A model generated the notes under the pieces. It was not told the DNA's origin. It saw only the letters and a list, made by a program, of their open reading frames with translations, and did not search any database. Below are positions 43,298 through 54,387 of a stretch of 64,000 bases of DNA, piece by piece (the stretch's first letter is position 1; each line of letters opens with the position of its first letter). Source of the stretch: Rhynchospora pubera (taxonomy: Eukaryota; Streptophyta; Magnoliopsida; Poales; Cyperaceae); the NCBI GenBank assembly GCA_028095005.1, contig CM051460.1:82105676-82169675 (forward strand), in the 5' to 3' direction. The position numbers and the translations under genes are program-made.

Positions 43298-44467
43298 CTA
43301 CATAAAGCTTGGTTGAAACCACAAAGCCGGTTCAGGTGGCCAACGATGTTGCTTCTTGCCAGGGTTACGGACAATATGCTCAATCTCATTCGCATCCCGA
43401 TCAAAGGCAAAGATGCTATAATGTGGTCTGCGGGATTCATCTACGTTAAATAAACCGTTGTCCTCCATGTATATAGAATCCCCATCAAGTGAGTCCCAGT
43501 CGTCAGAGCATATAGCGAGGTGGGGGCGGGCAATACTGCCACTGAAAATGATAATGTTGCTTGTATCTGTGACCTTGAGCTTCACAGGCTGTTCTTGGAA
43601 TTGGTACACCTCAACATTTCCATCAGGATGGAAAGCAACCACGTAAATCCCTGATTTTCCATCAAGTAAATGCATTCTGACACCTTTCAACTCTGGCTCA
43701 AAATTGAAGACAATCCTCTCTTCAGGTTTATTTGACTTAATAATATCCATGGCTTCCTCATAAAGCAAATAGAACTGTCCATTGTAGTAAGTTGCATCTA
43801 TTAGATATCTATTACGGCGGCTGAGGACCTTTGTCCAGCACGGGTCCCCCACCCGGCAGCAGATCACCCTGTATGGCCGAATGAACACTGTTATCAGGCA
43901 GTTTGGATCGGTTATATCCACAGAGAAAGTCATTGTGCTCATCCCAAAGGAACCATAATACGAATCAAAACAAGAGGCAACATCAAAACTATGGCTGTCC
44001 GAGTCATGTCCTAAAAGTTTGACCGGAGAAGTAAAGGAAGGAAGCTGAATTCGATCCCGGGTTAACGGATTCAGTAAGAAAACTTCTCTACCTTTGACAG
44101 ACACAAGCAAAAGCCACCCATGATAGGAGGCGCAGCACATCATGTCGATGGTCTCTGGGAGGTAGAGCCTGCGCATCTTGCCTTCCCAAAGGTCATATAA
44201 GAGGCGGATCCCATTATTCTTTTCATCTGGATCGGTCTCATTTGGACGGGGTTCGAAAGGAAGCATCAACCATGGCAGCTGGGGAGGAAGGTGGGATGGA
44301 TTCGGAAGAGAGGCAGAACGCCAGGTTGAGCAAACGGCTCGAAACCGGACATAGTCGGTAATGGATTTCACCTTTTTTGAGATCAACTCTACAACCTCCG
44401 GTGGGAGGTAGGCCCAGTCACGAAATTGGAAAGGCAAATCCTCTTCAGGCATATTGTTATCTTCCAT
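43298..44467 (-). CDS. F-box protein with DUF295 (KIB-type) domain
   Basis: A single exon of 389 aa with an intact frame. The N-terminal F-box begins DWAYLPPEVVELISKKV (residues about 17-33) and continues VRFRAVCSTWRSA. The remainder is the DUF295 beta-propeller type: LPWLMLPF, GWLLLVSVKGREVFLLNPLT, AFHPDGNVEVYQFQ and RPHLAICSDDWDSLDGDSIY. F-box proteins join SCF ubiquitin ligases through the F-box, and the C-terminal domain chooses the substrate. This substrate is unknown. It is the only intact member among the F-box pieces in the window and the likely parent type of the fragments at 38272 and 50735. A minus-strand promoter would lie at about 44470-44620. Confidence 0.92.
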   Translation of the reverse strand: MEDNNMPEEDLPFQFRDWAYLPPEVVELISKKVKSITDYVRFRAVCSTWRSASLPNPSHLPPQLPWLMLPFEPRPNETDPDEKNNGIRLLYDLWEGKMRRLYLPETIDMMCCASYHGWLLLVSVKGREVFLLNPLTRDRIQLPSFTSPVKLLGHDSDSHSFDVASCFDSYYGSFGMSTMTFSVDITDPNCLITVFIRPYRVICCRVGDPCWTKVLSRRNRYLIDATYYNGQFYLLYEEAMDIIKSNKPEERIVFNFEPELKGVRMHLLDGKSGIYVVAFHPDGNVEVYQFQEQPVKLKVTDTSNIIIFSGSIARPHLAICSDDWDSLDGDSIYMEDNGLFNVDESRRPHYSIFAFDRDANEIEHIVRNPGKKQHRWPPEPALWFQPSFM

Positions 44468-45050
44468 TATAATTATATATATTCAGATTTTGAATATAGA
44501 AATAATAGGTTGCTGAGGGAGGAGGAGAAGTTCAACGTGTTTGTTCTGTCGGAGGAGGTTGGAAGTTAAATTGCTAAAGGCCCGGTATTTAAAGCATTGC
44601 TCGTTTTTTTTTTTCTTTTTTAATTTTCATAAAATTGTTTCGTTATTTCCAGAACTGGCTGCATTTACGAATGATCTTCTCAAGATTAACTAGTTGACGC
44701 ATATATATCTGTCATTCCAATTTAACCTATGCTAAATTGTTCCAAACTTACTATATATATATACATGTCCAAATTCTTTCTATTTAAAAAATTGTTTCGG
44801 ATTTTTTTTAATTTGAAATTTTAATTTTTTCGCCCTTATTTTAAGACCAGGCTGCATGCATTTAGGAATCGTTAATTGGTTGTATCTTAATTAGTTGACC
44901 CATATAATATCACTCCGAGTTAAATCCTATAATTTTGGAAGACTCAAATAATAACTTTCTTTCTATTTCAGACGTTTTTTAAATTTTTGCCATACAAGTA
45001 ATTTGACGGAAGGATTGAATTAGCGAACCAAATAATTTGCGGAATTGCTT
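44468..45050. other. Promoter side and spacer of the F-box gene
   Basis: AT-rich. 44900-45010 is a diverged copy of 47820-47970 (ATATCACTCCRRG, TTTCTTTCTATTTC). No other element recognised. Confidence 0.5.
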
Positions 45051-45724
45051 AAGACCATCCTCTAGATTCCATCATCCTCCATCATCCCCAGTGTGAACAC
45101 ACATTTTTGGTCCTCATTATTTTGGTGAATTTATCCAAAATTGTTCTCCCTCTCATCCTTTCTATTTTTGGTCCCCACTGTTTCTCTTCTTCTCATCCTT
45201 TCCTATTTTGGTCCCCACTATTTCTCTCTCTCTCATTTTTTCTATTTTTGGCCCCCACTGTTTTTTTTAATAGTTTATATATATAACTGTTGAAGTTATA
45301 TATATAACTGTTGAAGTTATATATGTAACTGTTGAAGTTAATATATATAACTGTTGAAGTTATATATGTACTGTTGAAATTATATATGTAACAGTTTAGG
45401 TTAATATGTTATATATGTAACTGTTGAAGTTAATATATATAACTGTCGAAGTTATATATGCAACTATTGAAGTTATATATGTAATTATTGAAGTTAATAT
45501 GTTATATATGTAACCGTTGAAGTTAATATATATAACTGTTGAAGTTATTTATGTAGCTGTTGTAGTTAATATAAGTAATTGTTGTCCCAAATATATTGGA
45601 GATTGACTTGTGTTTAGGAGGGAGAAAAATAGTGGAGACAAAAAGTATTCTAAAAATAGAAAAAACTAAAATATGTTCCCACTGGGGATGATGGGGATGA
45701 TGGATTTTTGGGATGATCCTTATC
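45051..45724. mobile_element. Non-autonomous TIR element carrying an internal minisatellite
   Basis: The left end GACCATCCTCTAGATTCCAT, then CATCCTCCATCATCCCCAGT, is mirrored at the right by ACTGGGGATGATGGGGATGA, then TGGATTTTTGGGATGATCC. TTAA before and TTAT after suggest a TTA target duplication. The centre (45285-45590) is a tandem array of 20-25 bp units (TATATAACTGTTGAAGT). About 670 bp, non-coding. Confidence 0.78.
45285..45590. repeat. Minisatellite with unit like TATATATGTAACTGTTGAAGT
   Basis: More than ten imperfect units of 20-25 bp, inside the TIR element at 45051-45724. Confidence 0.88.
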
Positions 45725-45765
45725 ACCCCGAATAATTTGTTGCAATAAACCTCGCTATTTTTGTA

Positions 45766-45813
45766 TATTAATGTAAAATTCTCATTTTTTTGAGAATTTA
45801 TTAATGTAAAATT
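45766..45813. mobile_element. Micro-insertion with 15-bp target duplication
   Basis: TATTAATGTAAAATT occurs at 45766-45780 and 45799-45813 around an 18-bp insert (CTCA, T7, GAGAATT). The insert plus its edges forms the inverted repeat AATTCTCA/TGAGAATT. Confidence 0.55.
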
Positions 45814-46402
45814 TTATGCTTGTCCAAACAATATAGCAAAGCGAAAAAAAATAAAAGAAAAAAGAAAAAGTGAGAACAATAGATAATGTCTAAGTGGTTC
45901 GCTGTAAAATTTTAAAAATGTCTAGGAAGGGAAGGTAACTTTTAACAACAAACTAATATTCATCTCATAAGAGTTCAAACTTCAAATTATTAATACAGGA
46001 GCAAATATGCACGTTGTCATAAATTTCATTTATTTTTCAGACTGTTCTGTACCTGCAAAACAAATTAGACGCAAATCGGAAGCAACATATATTGGCTGAT
46101 TTTATCTTCAACCGCTGTAAAATAAATTTCCCATAAAGGATTAATATGGTTTACACGTCTATTCTTTTTTTTTTTTTTTAACGATCAGGCCTAAAAACTA
46201 CTAATAGCCCAAATACATCCATAATTTGTACTAACATGAATATAATTGATACCATATTGTACTAACATGTGTTTTGGTACAATAGACTGATTCTAGTACC
46301 TGAATTTACCAGTCTTTTTGTTAATTCTGCAATGTGTACTATTGCTCATTCTATATCCTGTTAATTATTATTTGTTGAGATTTTCTCTACAACTTGGAGC
46401 AG
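45814..46402. other. Spacer and intron-like sequence before the copy 3 exon
   Basis: 45890-46180 is duplicated at 48050-48570 (TCTAAGTGGT, CTAGGMAGGGAAGGT, CCCATAAAKGATTAATATGG). 46320-46402 corresponds to the end of the copy 1 intron. Confidence 0.6.
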
Positions 46403-46575
46403 GATAACACTTCTGGTAGAATTTCTGACAGATGGAAACGAGACTGGTCCCCGTGTAAGGTCACCTGAAGAGTAAGATGAGATCTATCGTGGTAGTATAG
46501 CTCTGTGTTCCTGGCTGGTTGTAACCTATGCAAACCAGATATATGATATTTACTATAACGAATTAGATCTGATGT
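46403..46575 (+). pseudogene. TSEK family copy 3, isolated terminal exon
   Basis: After the acceptor GGAGCAG, the frame reads ITLLVEFLTDGNETGPRVRS, aligning to ITVLVEFLTNGSGHGPRARM of copy 1. It meets TAA at 46473-46475 after a small deletion. Similarity continues to about 46575 (GTTCCTGGCTGGTTGTAACC). No upstream exons are seen, so it is a relic. Confidence 0.78.
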
Positions 46576-49085
46576 TTTTCATTTTTGCGCAAAATCTTTA
46601 GGTTGTTAATAAGAATGTTGGACGGTTTGTCTCTGTTTTACTTTATTTTAGAAAGGGAGATACTTTGTGGTTTCAGCTATTCAAGTACATGAGATTGTGA
46701 ATATTAAAAATTCATGGTTCTTGGTCTACTTGGTTAAATATCTCACTGTTTTAGCTTTCTGGTACAAAGAAATTTTGCATGACTTGTTCCTTTCCTTGTT
46801 CTTTTTGCTTTATATTCCCAGTTAAAAGTAGTGATGATATTTCTGCTCTGCACCCTTAATGCTAATCTGTTTTGTATGTAAACTGTTGGAAGTTTATGAA
46901 TTGTCAGAGGATATCTAGTTCTTCTATCATTTTTAATTTCAAATTTTGGTATTAATTTGTGGTTTCACCAAATTGAAATTGTGTAACAATGCCACCTTTT
47001 AGGCTGGATTATCCAAATTGACAAGTTTGTTCAAAATCTTAGCAAATCTTATATCTCAGTAAAGATTCTGTTTCTATTTTTATCAAAATGTCCAAGACTA
47101 CAAGCTCAATGTCAAAGAAATCGTAGCTCATTGAAATTTCAAAACAAACAGCTATTCTGTTGCCACCATATATAATTCAGGACAAATCAGGAGATTGGCA
47201 TTAATTTGACTAGGCATACTTACATAAAAGAAAATTTGAATATTTCCTGAATTAAACTTATTTAAATATAGGCAAAATTGGGTATAACCCCCTGCCTTAA
47301 ATATAATTCATAAATATTCTTACAGAAAATTTATCAGATATGGACGAGTTTTATGAATACATGTTTTTAAGATTATAGTTGATATACTTATGTGCATGAT
47401 TTTCACTAATTTATAATTTTCACACATAAACTTACTAAAACATGCTATGAAAAAATTTCCACTTTTTTTTTAGAAGAATACATGTTGATCATGAGATGAT
47501 ACATAATAATTGATATTTGTCTTAACATTATATTATTAGTACATTATATATAAACATTAGAGAAAATAATGCACACTGTAGTTATAAAAAATTAATACCC
47601 TTAAACTTCCTTTAATATACTATTCATAGTAATCTCGTATGTGATTCATAAAATTCATATGTAAAGTGAAAATTCCCTAATGGAAAAAAAAAATAGGCAC
47701 AGAGATAAAACCATTTTTCATTACACAAGACAACTAGACGGAATTATTTTTTTTATGCATAACAAATTTTAACGTATTGGGGAAAAAAATAAGCACACAA
47801 ATAATCCATTTATCTTTTTCTCTAATATATCACTCCAAGGTAGAATCCTATAATTTGAGAAGACTCACATAAACTTTCTTTCTATTTCGAACCCTTGTTT
47901 TTCCCCCCCCCTTCCTTACAAGTAATTTGACGGAATTAAATAAGCAAACCAAATAATTTGTTGCAAGAAACCTCACATCTGTACATTATTGTAAATTTCA
48001 CTAACGTTGTCCAATCTACGATATGGCAAAGTGGTATAAGGAGAAAACAATAAAGTAAGGTCTAAGTGGTCCGGAGAGAGATTTTCTAGGCAAGGAAGGT
48101 GAAATTTAACAACAAACTAAAATGATCTTATAAAATAAAACTTAAAAAGAGTTTACACGTGAAAGTGTACAAAATCCGCTGGGATTAATCAAATTTAAAT
48201 TCATTTTCAGAAAATTAGGTAATACCAATGCCAATAAAAAAAGAAAAAGAAAAAAAATTGATGAGCATAGAAAATATATGTAACATACATAAAATCATCC
48301 AAGTCAGCCCTGTGCAAATTAGCAATGCTGGAACTCTGGAAGCATGCAATGCTTTTATATATTTACTTAATTCTTTTGGCACGAAATTATAAATCCTGGA
48401 GTAAATAAGAATTTTTCGTTAAATTTCAGTTTTTTTTCGGACTGGTCAGTACCAGGAAAACAGATTGAGGCGGAAATTGGAAGTGGAATAGGCTTTTGTC
48501 CAATATATATGCATCTTGAGTATTAAAGATGAAATTAAAATTGAGGCCCAAATAAAATTCCCATAAATGATTAATATGGTTTACTTGTCCACTCAGGCCT
48601 GATACCGCTAATATTCCAATATGTCCATAATTTGTTGCTCGTCCATATTTTTTATTTTTTCAGAAATTTCAGAGCATAAAAATTCACGGGAGATTTTACA
48701 AGCTACACATTTCTTAGTATTTTATCATTTGCTAAATCCCGGTAACGAATTGAACTTGAAATGTGATATTGAAGCACATTTCTCCAGTAAATAAACTTTC
48801 AGATGAGATCTTTCCTCTTTCTGACCATCAGATCACAATCAAACGGTCATCTCATTATACAACTAAATATTGAACTGGAGGCGATATTGAAATCCACGAA
48901 ACGAACTCTTCCATTCTCAATTGATCCGTCCAGTGAGTCACTTCACCTCTCCCTCTCTCTCTCTACTCAAACTTCTCTCTTCTAACCCAAGCTCAATCCA
49001 ATATCTAATTCCTCTCTCTCTCAACTCCTATTTCCTCTTCGGCTCTTCTTCTTTCACAACCAAGCTCAATCCGAACCAACCTAAA
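46576..49085. other. Duplicated spacers between copies 3 and 4
   Basis: It includes related copies of the blocks at 42441 and 44900-46180, and at 48730-48920 the upstream block shared with copy 1 (GATGAGATCTTTCCTCTTTC, CAATCAAACGGTCA, GAACTGGAGGCG). No intact gene. Confidence 0.6.
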
Positions 49086-50202
49086 CATCAAAGAACTGAA
49101 CAAGAAATCAAAGAGTCTCTTCCTCCAAACGGACCCCACAAAAAGCTTCCAGCGGGGTTCCCACAAGAAATCAAAGAGTTTCATCCACGCCTCTTGGAAG
49201 CTGCTCAGAATCCATTATTTCGCGAGAGTGGTACGCATTACAACATTGTTTTTTTTTTTCATTTTAATTGAAGGAATATTGATGAGTTTACAGTAAAGAA
49301 GGGAAATGTTGTAAAAAAGAATGTAACTTGAATTGTATTATTCCAATTGTTAAATGATACAGAGTAGGTCCTATCCTAAACCTGGTCAAAGTACAACTGT
49401 CTGTTGTGTACCAGTAAAGACTGAGTTCTTGGGTTGTCTTGAACCCAGTGTCAGCAGCTTATCCAATATTAATTTTGGGTTTTTTTTTTTCAGTTCTAGA
49501 CCTTGAGAATGAAATCATACGGATCTTGGAGGGCACAAAAGTAGGGGCCCTAATTAAATTAGCACACATCGGCAGCCAATATTTGAGAAATATTCATTTA
49601 CTGATCGCCCGGCGGTACAAACTACGCCCCCGGAGGAAAAGCACGACACTGTTCCAAACTAAAAATTGGGCACCCCCAGTTCACCGGCTGTCATATATAC
49701 CTGTTAATTTACTGGAGGAAGAAGGAGCCGAGGAGAAAGGGGATCAAATTGTTCGAAACAAGAACAAAGGGATAGTAGTCAATGCTACCAGTGAGAAAGC
49801 TCAAGGCAAGGCACTCATGGTTGTTGGTCCTAAAGGAAAGGTGCCTATGGTTGTTAATACCACTGAGAAATCTAAAGGTAAAGCACCTATGGTTGTGGAT
49901 ACCAGTGAGAAATATCAAAACAATTTATACCAGTGAGAAATCTAAAGGTAAAGCACCTATTTGTTTACGTATCCTGTAAATTAGTTGTTAATCACTAATT
50001 CTCTACTACAATTTATGGCAGGATAACACTTCTGGTGTAATTTCTGACAAATGGGAGTGGCCATGGTCCCCGTGCAAGGATGCTTAATGAGCTAGAAGAG
50101 ATATATCCAGGCAGTACAGCTCTGAGTTCCTGGCTGGTTGTAACCTATGCAAACCAGTTATATCGCATCTACTGTAATAAATCTGACCTGTACTTTGGCT
50201 AA
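49086..50202 (+). pseudogene. TSEK family copy 4, deletion-derived pseudogene
   Basis: The position of the copy 1 ATG is ATC here (AACATCAAAGAACTGAACAA). Exon 1 in another frame reads LPPNGPHKKLPAGFP and LLEAAQNPLFRES up to 49230. Exon 2 starts at 49494 after TTTTTCAG (LDLENEIIRILEGTKVGALI, then RRYKLRPRRKSTTLF), passes EDQ-like GDQIVRNKNKG and 3-4 TSEK repeats, and ends at a stop at 49934-49936. The rest of the coding region and most of the last intron are deleted. The terminal exon (50022-50202) is nearly the same as in copy 1 but has TAA at 50038-50040. It preserves an N-terminal exon arrangement that copy 1 lacks. Confidence 0.78.
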
Positions 50203-50734
50203 ACTTCCTGACAACATGTTCATTTTACAGAGGAATCTTCTTTTTATTACTCTGTTGCCAGATAACTAAGGCCTAAGGGATATTTTTGCTCTTTATGAGT
50301 GGGTTTAAGCGGTTAATAGGAATGTTTCTCTGGTTTGGTCATTTTAGAATGGGAGATTCTTTGGAATAGTGGAAGTGGTTGTTGTTATTCCTTGTTACTT
50401 TGTGAATATTAAATTTTTTTGTTCTTTTAATTAATATCTCACTGCACACACTACTACGGATTCTCTTTTGCATCTGTTAAATTAATCATTTCTGCGGGAT
50501 TATTGACTGTTATTTAATTTATAAAAGCATAATACTTCGACCGTTATTATTAAGTTATTATTAAATAGTTTGCTATCCGAATTTTTTTTGGTTCTGCTCT
50601 CCCATTGCCTCTCTCCCTCCTCTCTCGATAAAATCTTTTTTTTTTTTCATTTTTACTGATTTGAATAACAGACCATCAATGAGACAATGACTATCAAGTC
50701 TGTCATAAGTAGCACAAGAAAAAAAAAAATTAAT
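50203..50734. other. Duplicated spacer behind copy 4
   Basis: Close copy of 37771-38271, with a small insertion near 50635-50700 (T11, then CATTTTTACTGATTTG). Confidence 0.75.
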
Positions 50735-51238
50735 TTATGAAACTATCATTTAATAAACCGTTGTGCTCCATGTATATAGAATCCCCATCGAGTGGGTCCC
50801 AGTCGTTAGAGCAGATAGCGAGGTGGGGGCGGATAATACTGTTGCTTGTTTCCGTGACCTTGAGCTTCAATGGCTGGTTTTGGAATTGGTACACGTTAGC
50901 ATTTCCATCACGATGGAAAGCAACCATGTAAATCCCAGATTTACCTTAAGTAAATGCATTCTGACATCTTCGAACTCTACCTCGAAATTGGAGACAATCC
51001 TCTCTTCAGATTTATTTGAATTAATAATATCCATGGCCGAAAGCAGATCACCCTGCATGGCCGAACGATCCAAACGCACCCTTTAAATTAATGCATTATG
51101 ACTTCTTCGAACTCTAGCTCGAAATTGGAGACAATCACCCTGCATGGCCGAACGAACACCGTTATCAGGCAATTTGGATCAGTTAAATCCACATAGAAAG
51201 TCTTCTTGCTCTTCGCAAAACCGGCATACAAATTAGCT
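50735..51238 (-). pseudogene. F-box/DUF295 pseudogene fragment 2
   Basis: The same deleted and frameshifted fragment as at 38272-38707, so it was duplicated after decay. It differs by a partial internal duplication (CTTCGAACTCTA followed by GCTCGAAATTGGAGAC occurs near 50968 and 51103). At the junction is a MITE end, ACGATCCAAACGCACCC (51064-51080). Confidence 0.88.
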
Positions 51239-52683
51239 AGCGAGATTTATATGTACTTTTGTATTGTAATTTTGTGATATGTAGAGCCAATAATTTAGCT
51301 AGCGAAGGTTTATCTGTATATTTTGGAGGGTATTAATTTTGCATTTTTATGTGCAATTTTTCATTCTGGTTGAATAAAAATAGGTACCTATTGCTGCTAA
51401 AATTTTCTAAAAAGAGGATCTCTTGTCATTACGGAGACAAATTACATGTGCCAGATTAAATGTTAATTTTGATTTAGAGGGTAACAGTTGTTTTATGTTC
51501 ACAGAAAAAAAAATAGAGTACAACAACACTTCAACTTTTTATCTTGCATTTCCTTACACAATGCCTCTGCCGAAGATTTATCACAAGGTGCCTTTCGATG
51601 TCTTTGATCATTCATGGGACCTCCACAAGAGTGAACGAAGACATCTTCGCAAGTCACCAAATCTCTAATCAGAAATCTGTCCTACTGGTGATCACAATTG
51701 AACGATTATTTTAATCACACAATTAAATACTTAAAATTTCGAAAAATGTAAAATTTGATATGTATGGAGATTTCAATAGGGAGATCGTATTTGACGGTTT
51801 GGATCAGTAAATTTGAATCAGATCTAGGAGTTTCAAGCCCGACTCATAGACCCTCTGGTGAGTCTCGACTCAATGTAGCAAAACTCGTTATAATTAATAA
51901 ATAAATTAGTTAGAAGGAAAGAGCAGAATAAGATCTAATAATTGTTGAATTAAAATAAATTATCTCCAAAAAATTGGTGAATTTGGGATCCTGTTCACGA
52001 GAAGCTGATGCACCTAAGCCCCAGAAAAATCCAAATTTTGTGTGGCATGTACCCTTTCCATTATTTTCTTTTTTTCTCGAGATGTAGTGATGATTTTTTA
52101 TCTTTGCACCGTCAATACAAATCTATATTTCTGTAAAGCTGTTGGCAATTCATGGCATTGATAGAGGATATTACGGTTCAATGTTTTATTTATTTATTTT
52201 ATTTTTTTTGAAAGCTAGGCAGAGGCTGCTTAGAGTTTTGTATTTAAAATTTTGATCTTGTGATTTCATTAATTTTATTGTTCATATTGTCTTCAACAAA
52301 TTGTGTGGCATGCCACCTTGAAGGCTGGATAATTAAAAAAAATGACATTAATAAATTTCGTTCAAAAACTAGCAAATCTTATATTGCTACAAATACATGA
52401 ATTAAGCAAAGATTATGTTAAAATACAGAGAGCCATTAATTAGTCATGGACCTTCCAATCAACACAAATGGAAAGTGGAAAAATAAATCACACAATACAT
52501 AATCGATATGATGCAACACCATTGGAAATCAACCCTTTTCATATATACTTAGCGGAAATTAATTTTTAATCACCATTGGAGTTTGTAAACTACTAACAAA
52601 TTGTAATGCAACACTAATAAATTGTAATGCAACACTAGATCTTTCTCACTCTCTCTCTCCCTTTTAACGATTGGAGACAAAGA
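51239..52683. other. Duplicated spacers before copy 5
   Basis: 51239-51730 duplicates 38708-39190. 52060-52420 is a third copy of the block at 42441. At about 52180-52230, T-rich sequence followed by GAAAGCTAGGCAGAGGCTGC looks like a SINE 3' end in reverse orientation. No gene. Confidence 0.6.
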
Positions 52684-53000
52684 ATGAAACTACCCAGAAG
52701 GTGGCCCAAAGAAAAGTTACCCAAAGGCTGGCCATGGCCACAACCCAACTTTGATCCATGCCTCATTGAGGCCACAAAAGACCCAAGTTACCGCTACATT
52801 GGTACGCTTTTTCATCTCTGATTTTGAGTTAGATGTTGAAGAGAGATGAATTGATGTTGGAGCTGCCATCATCAGGTTGCCTTACATCATTGATCTCAGA
52901 CGCATCCATTGCATGATCACAAGATACTGTGGTCTGAGGCCATTTTGGAACAACACTGTAGATTTCCTCCAATATTAAATTGAGATATATATATATTGAT
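52684..53000 (+). pseudogene. TSEK family copy 5, truncated
   Basis: Exon 1 (52684-52801) is intact: MKLPRRWPKEKLPKGWPWPQ, then FDPCLIEATKDPSYRYI, followed by the donor GTACGC. Exon 2 survives only from about 52862 (VGAAIIRLPYIIDLRRIHCM, then ITRYCGLRPFWNNT), because its acceptor and first half are deleted. The frame ends at TAA near 52975. The repeats and terminal exon are absent. Confidence 0.75.
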
Positions 53001-53908
53001 TTCTTGAGTTTTATTTTGGAAAATAATTATTATTTCTGACTTGATTGAACCACTTATTACTTAAATAAGCATAAATATATGACCAATCGTATGAAGTCAG
53101 TCATGAAAATTATGTTTGAATTTTTGAACAAATTAGGAAGCTCATGCAAAGTGAGACTTCATTCACACGAGATCTATGTTACATGGGTACGAGTACGAGT
53201 ACGAGTATCGTATCCGGTATGGTACAGATACGATGATATATACATTATATTTTATTTTTTAAAAAATTATGATGAGATTTGGTGCATATGAAAAATTTGA
53301 AATTTCTTAAAAAATTTGAAAAATTATTTGATTTGTTTTATACATCTATAATTTAAAAAAAATTATATCACCGAATATCTCATATTTTTGTGAGCACTCA
53401 TATAAATTTCATAATGAAATAAATTTTTAAAGACTTCCAAACTATTTAAAAAAATATATCACATCATTATGAAAATTAAATTTTATGAGATTTGGAAAAT
53501 GATTCGAAATATTTTTTAAGCCTACAATTAGAAAATTTTATATCACCCAATTTCATGTGAACATGAATATAAAATTTCATAGCTAAATGAAATAATAAAA
53601 AAAATATATTTATTTAAAAACAAAATGGAGAGAGACACATGAGTGTTGACTGTTGATGATTTGAAGTGGGATGTCTATCAAATTTTGAAGTAGGATGCTT
53701 AGTCCTACGATCGGGCATTGATGCTATAAATGGATAGTATATAAGGGTTGAGTTTTTACTTAGAATTGATGTTATAAATGTGCGAGTTCGTGAGGCAAAC
53801 CAGGACCAGTGCTTGCACGCGTGGGTTCCTCTATATATTATTTATACTAAATAAATATAAATTAAATTAATTTTCTTGACACGTGGATCTAATACACGTA
53901 TAGACAGA
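53001..53908. other. Duplicated intronic sequence and spacer after copy 5
   Basis: 53000-53480 duplicates 41150-41600, including the start of a transposon-like GGTACGAGTACGAGTATCGT sequence without its other end. 53480-53908 holds nothing recognised. Confidence 0.6.
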
Positions 53909-54286
53909 CTTAGGCTATGATCAAAATAGTGTAGACATGAAATTTCATTTCATTTCATTGGTTTAGAATTGATTGGAGATGATTTCCAATTGAAATCTCA
54001 TGATCAAAATAAATATAGGAAGAATTGAATTTAAAAAAGGACCATTTTGCCCTCATCTATTTGAAGAAGAAGAGGGGTATATATTAAGTTATTTTCTATT
54101 TTCTCTCATGAAATACCACGAAATTTTGATCTAATTCCCAAGATTTCAATGGAGTCAAATTTTCCCACAAAATCCTATCAAATGAAATAAAATCCAACAT
54201 TTTATTAGATTCTGATTAGGAGATTTCAATATCATAGAAATTCCAAATCCAATTCCTACCTTAAAAGTTGATTTTGATCATGCCTT
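53909..54286. mobile_element. MITE of about 375 bp with TAAGGC(T)ATGATCAAAA ends
   Basis: TTAGGCTATGATCAAAATA at the left and ATTTTGATCATGCCTTA at the right are inverted. The subterminal ATTTCAAT/GAAATC motifs also mirror each other. Non-coding. The target duplication is not clear. Confidence 0.75.
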
Positions 54287-54387
54287 AGATTAGACGGGAA
54301 ACAAAGATCGATCTCTAACTATATCTGCTGATCAAACATATTAAAATATTCGATCCAAACTCAATCCCAATTCAATTCAACTTAAAC

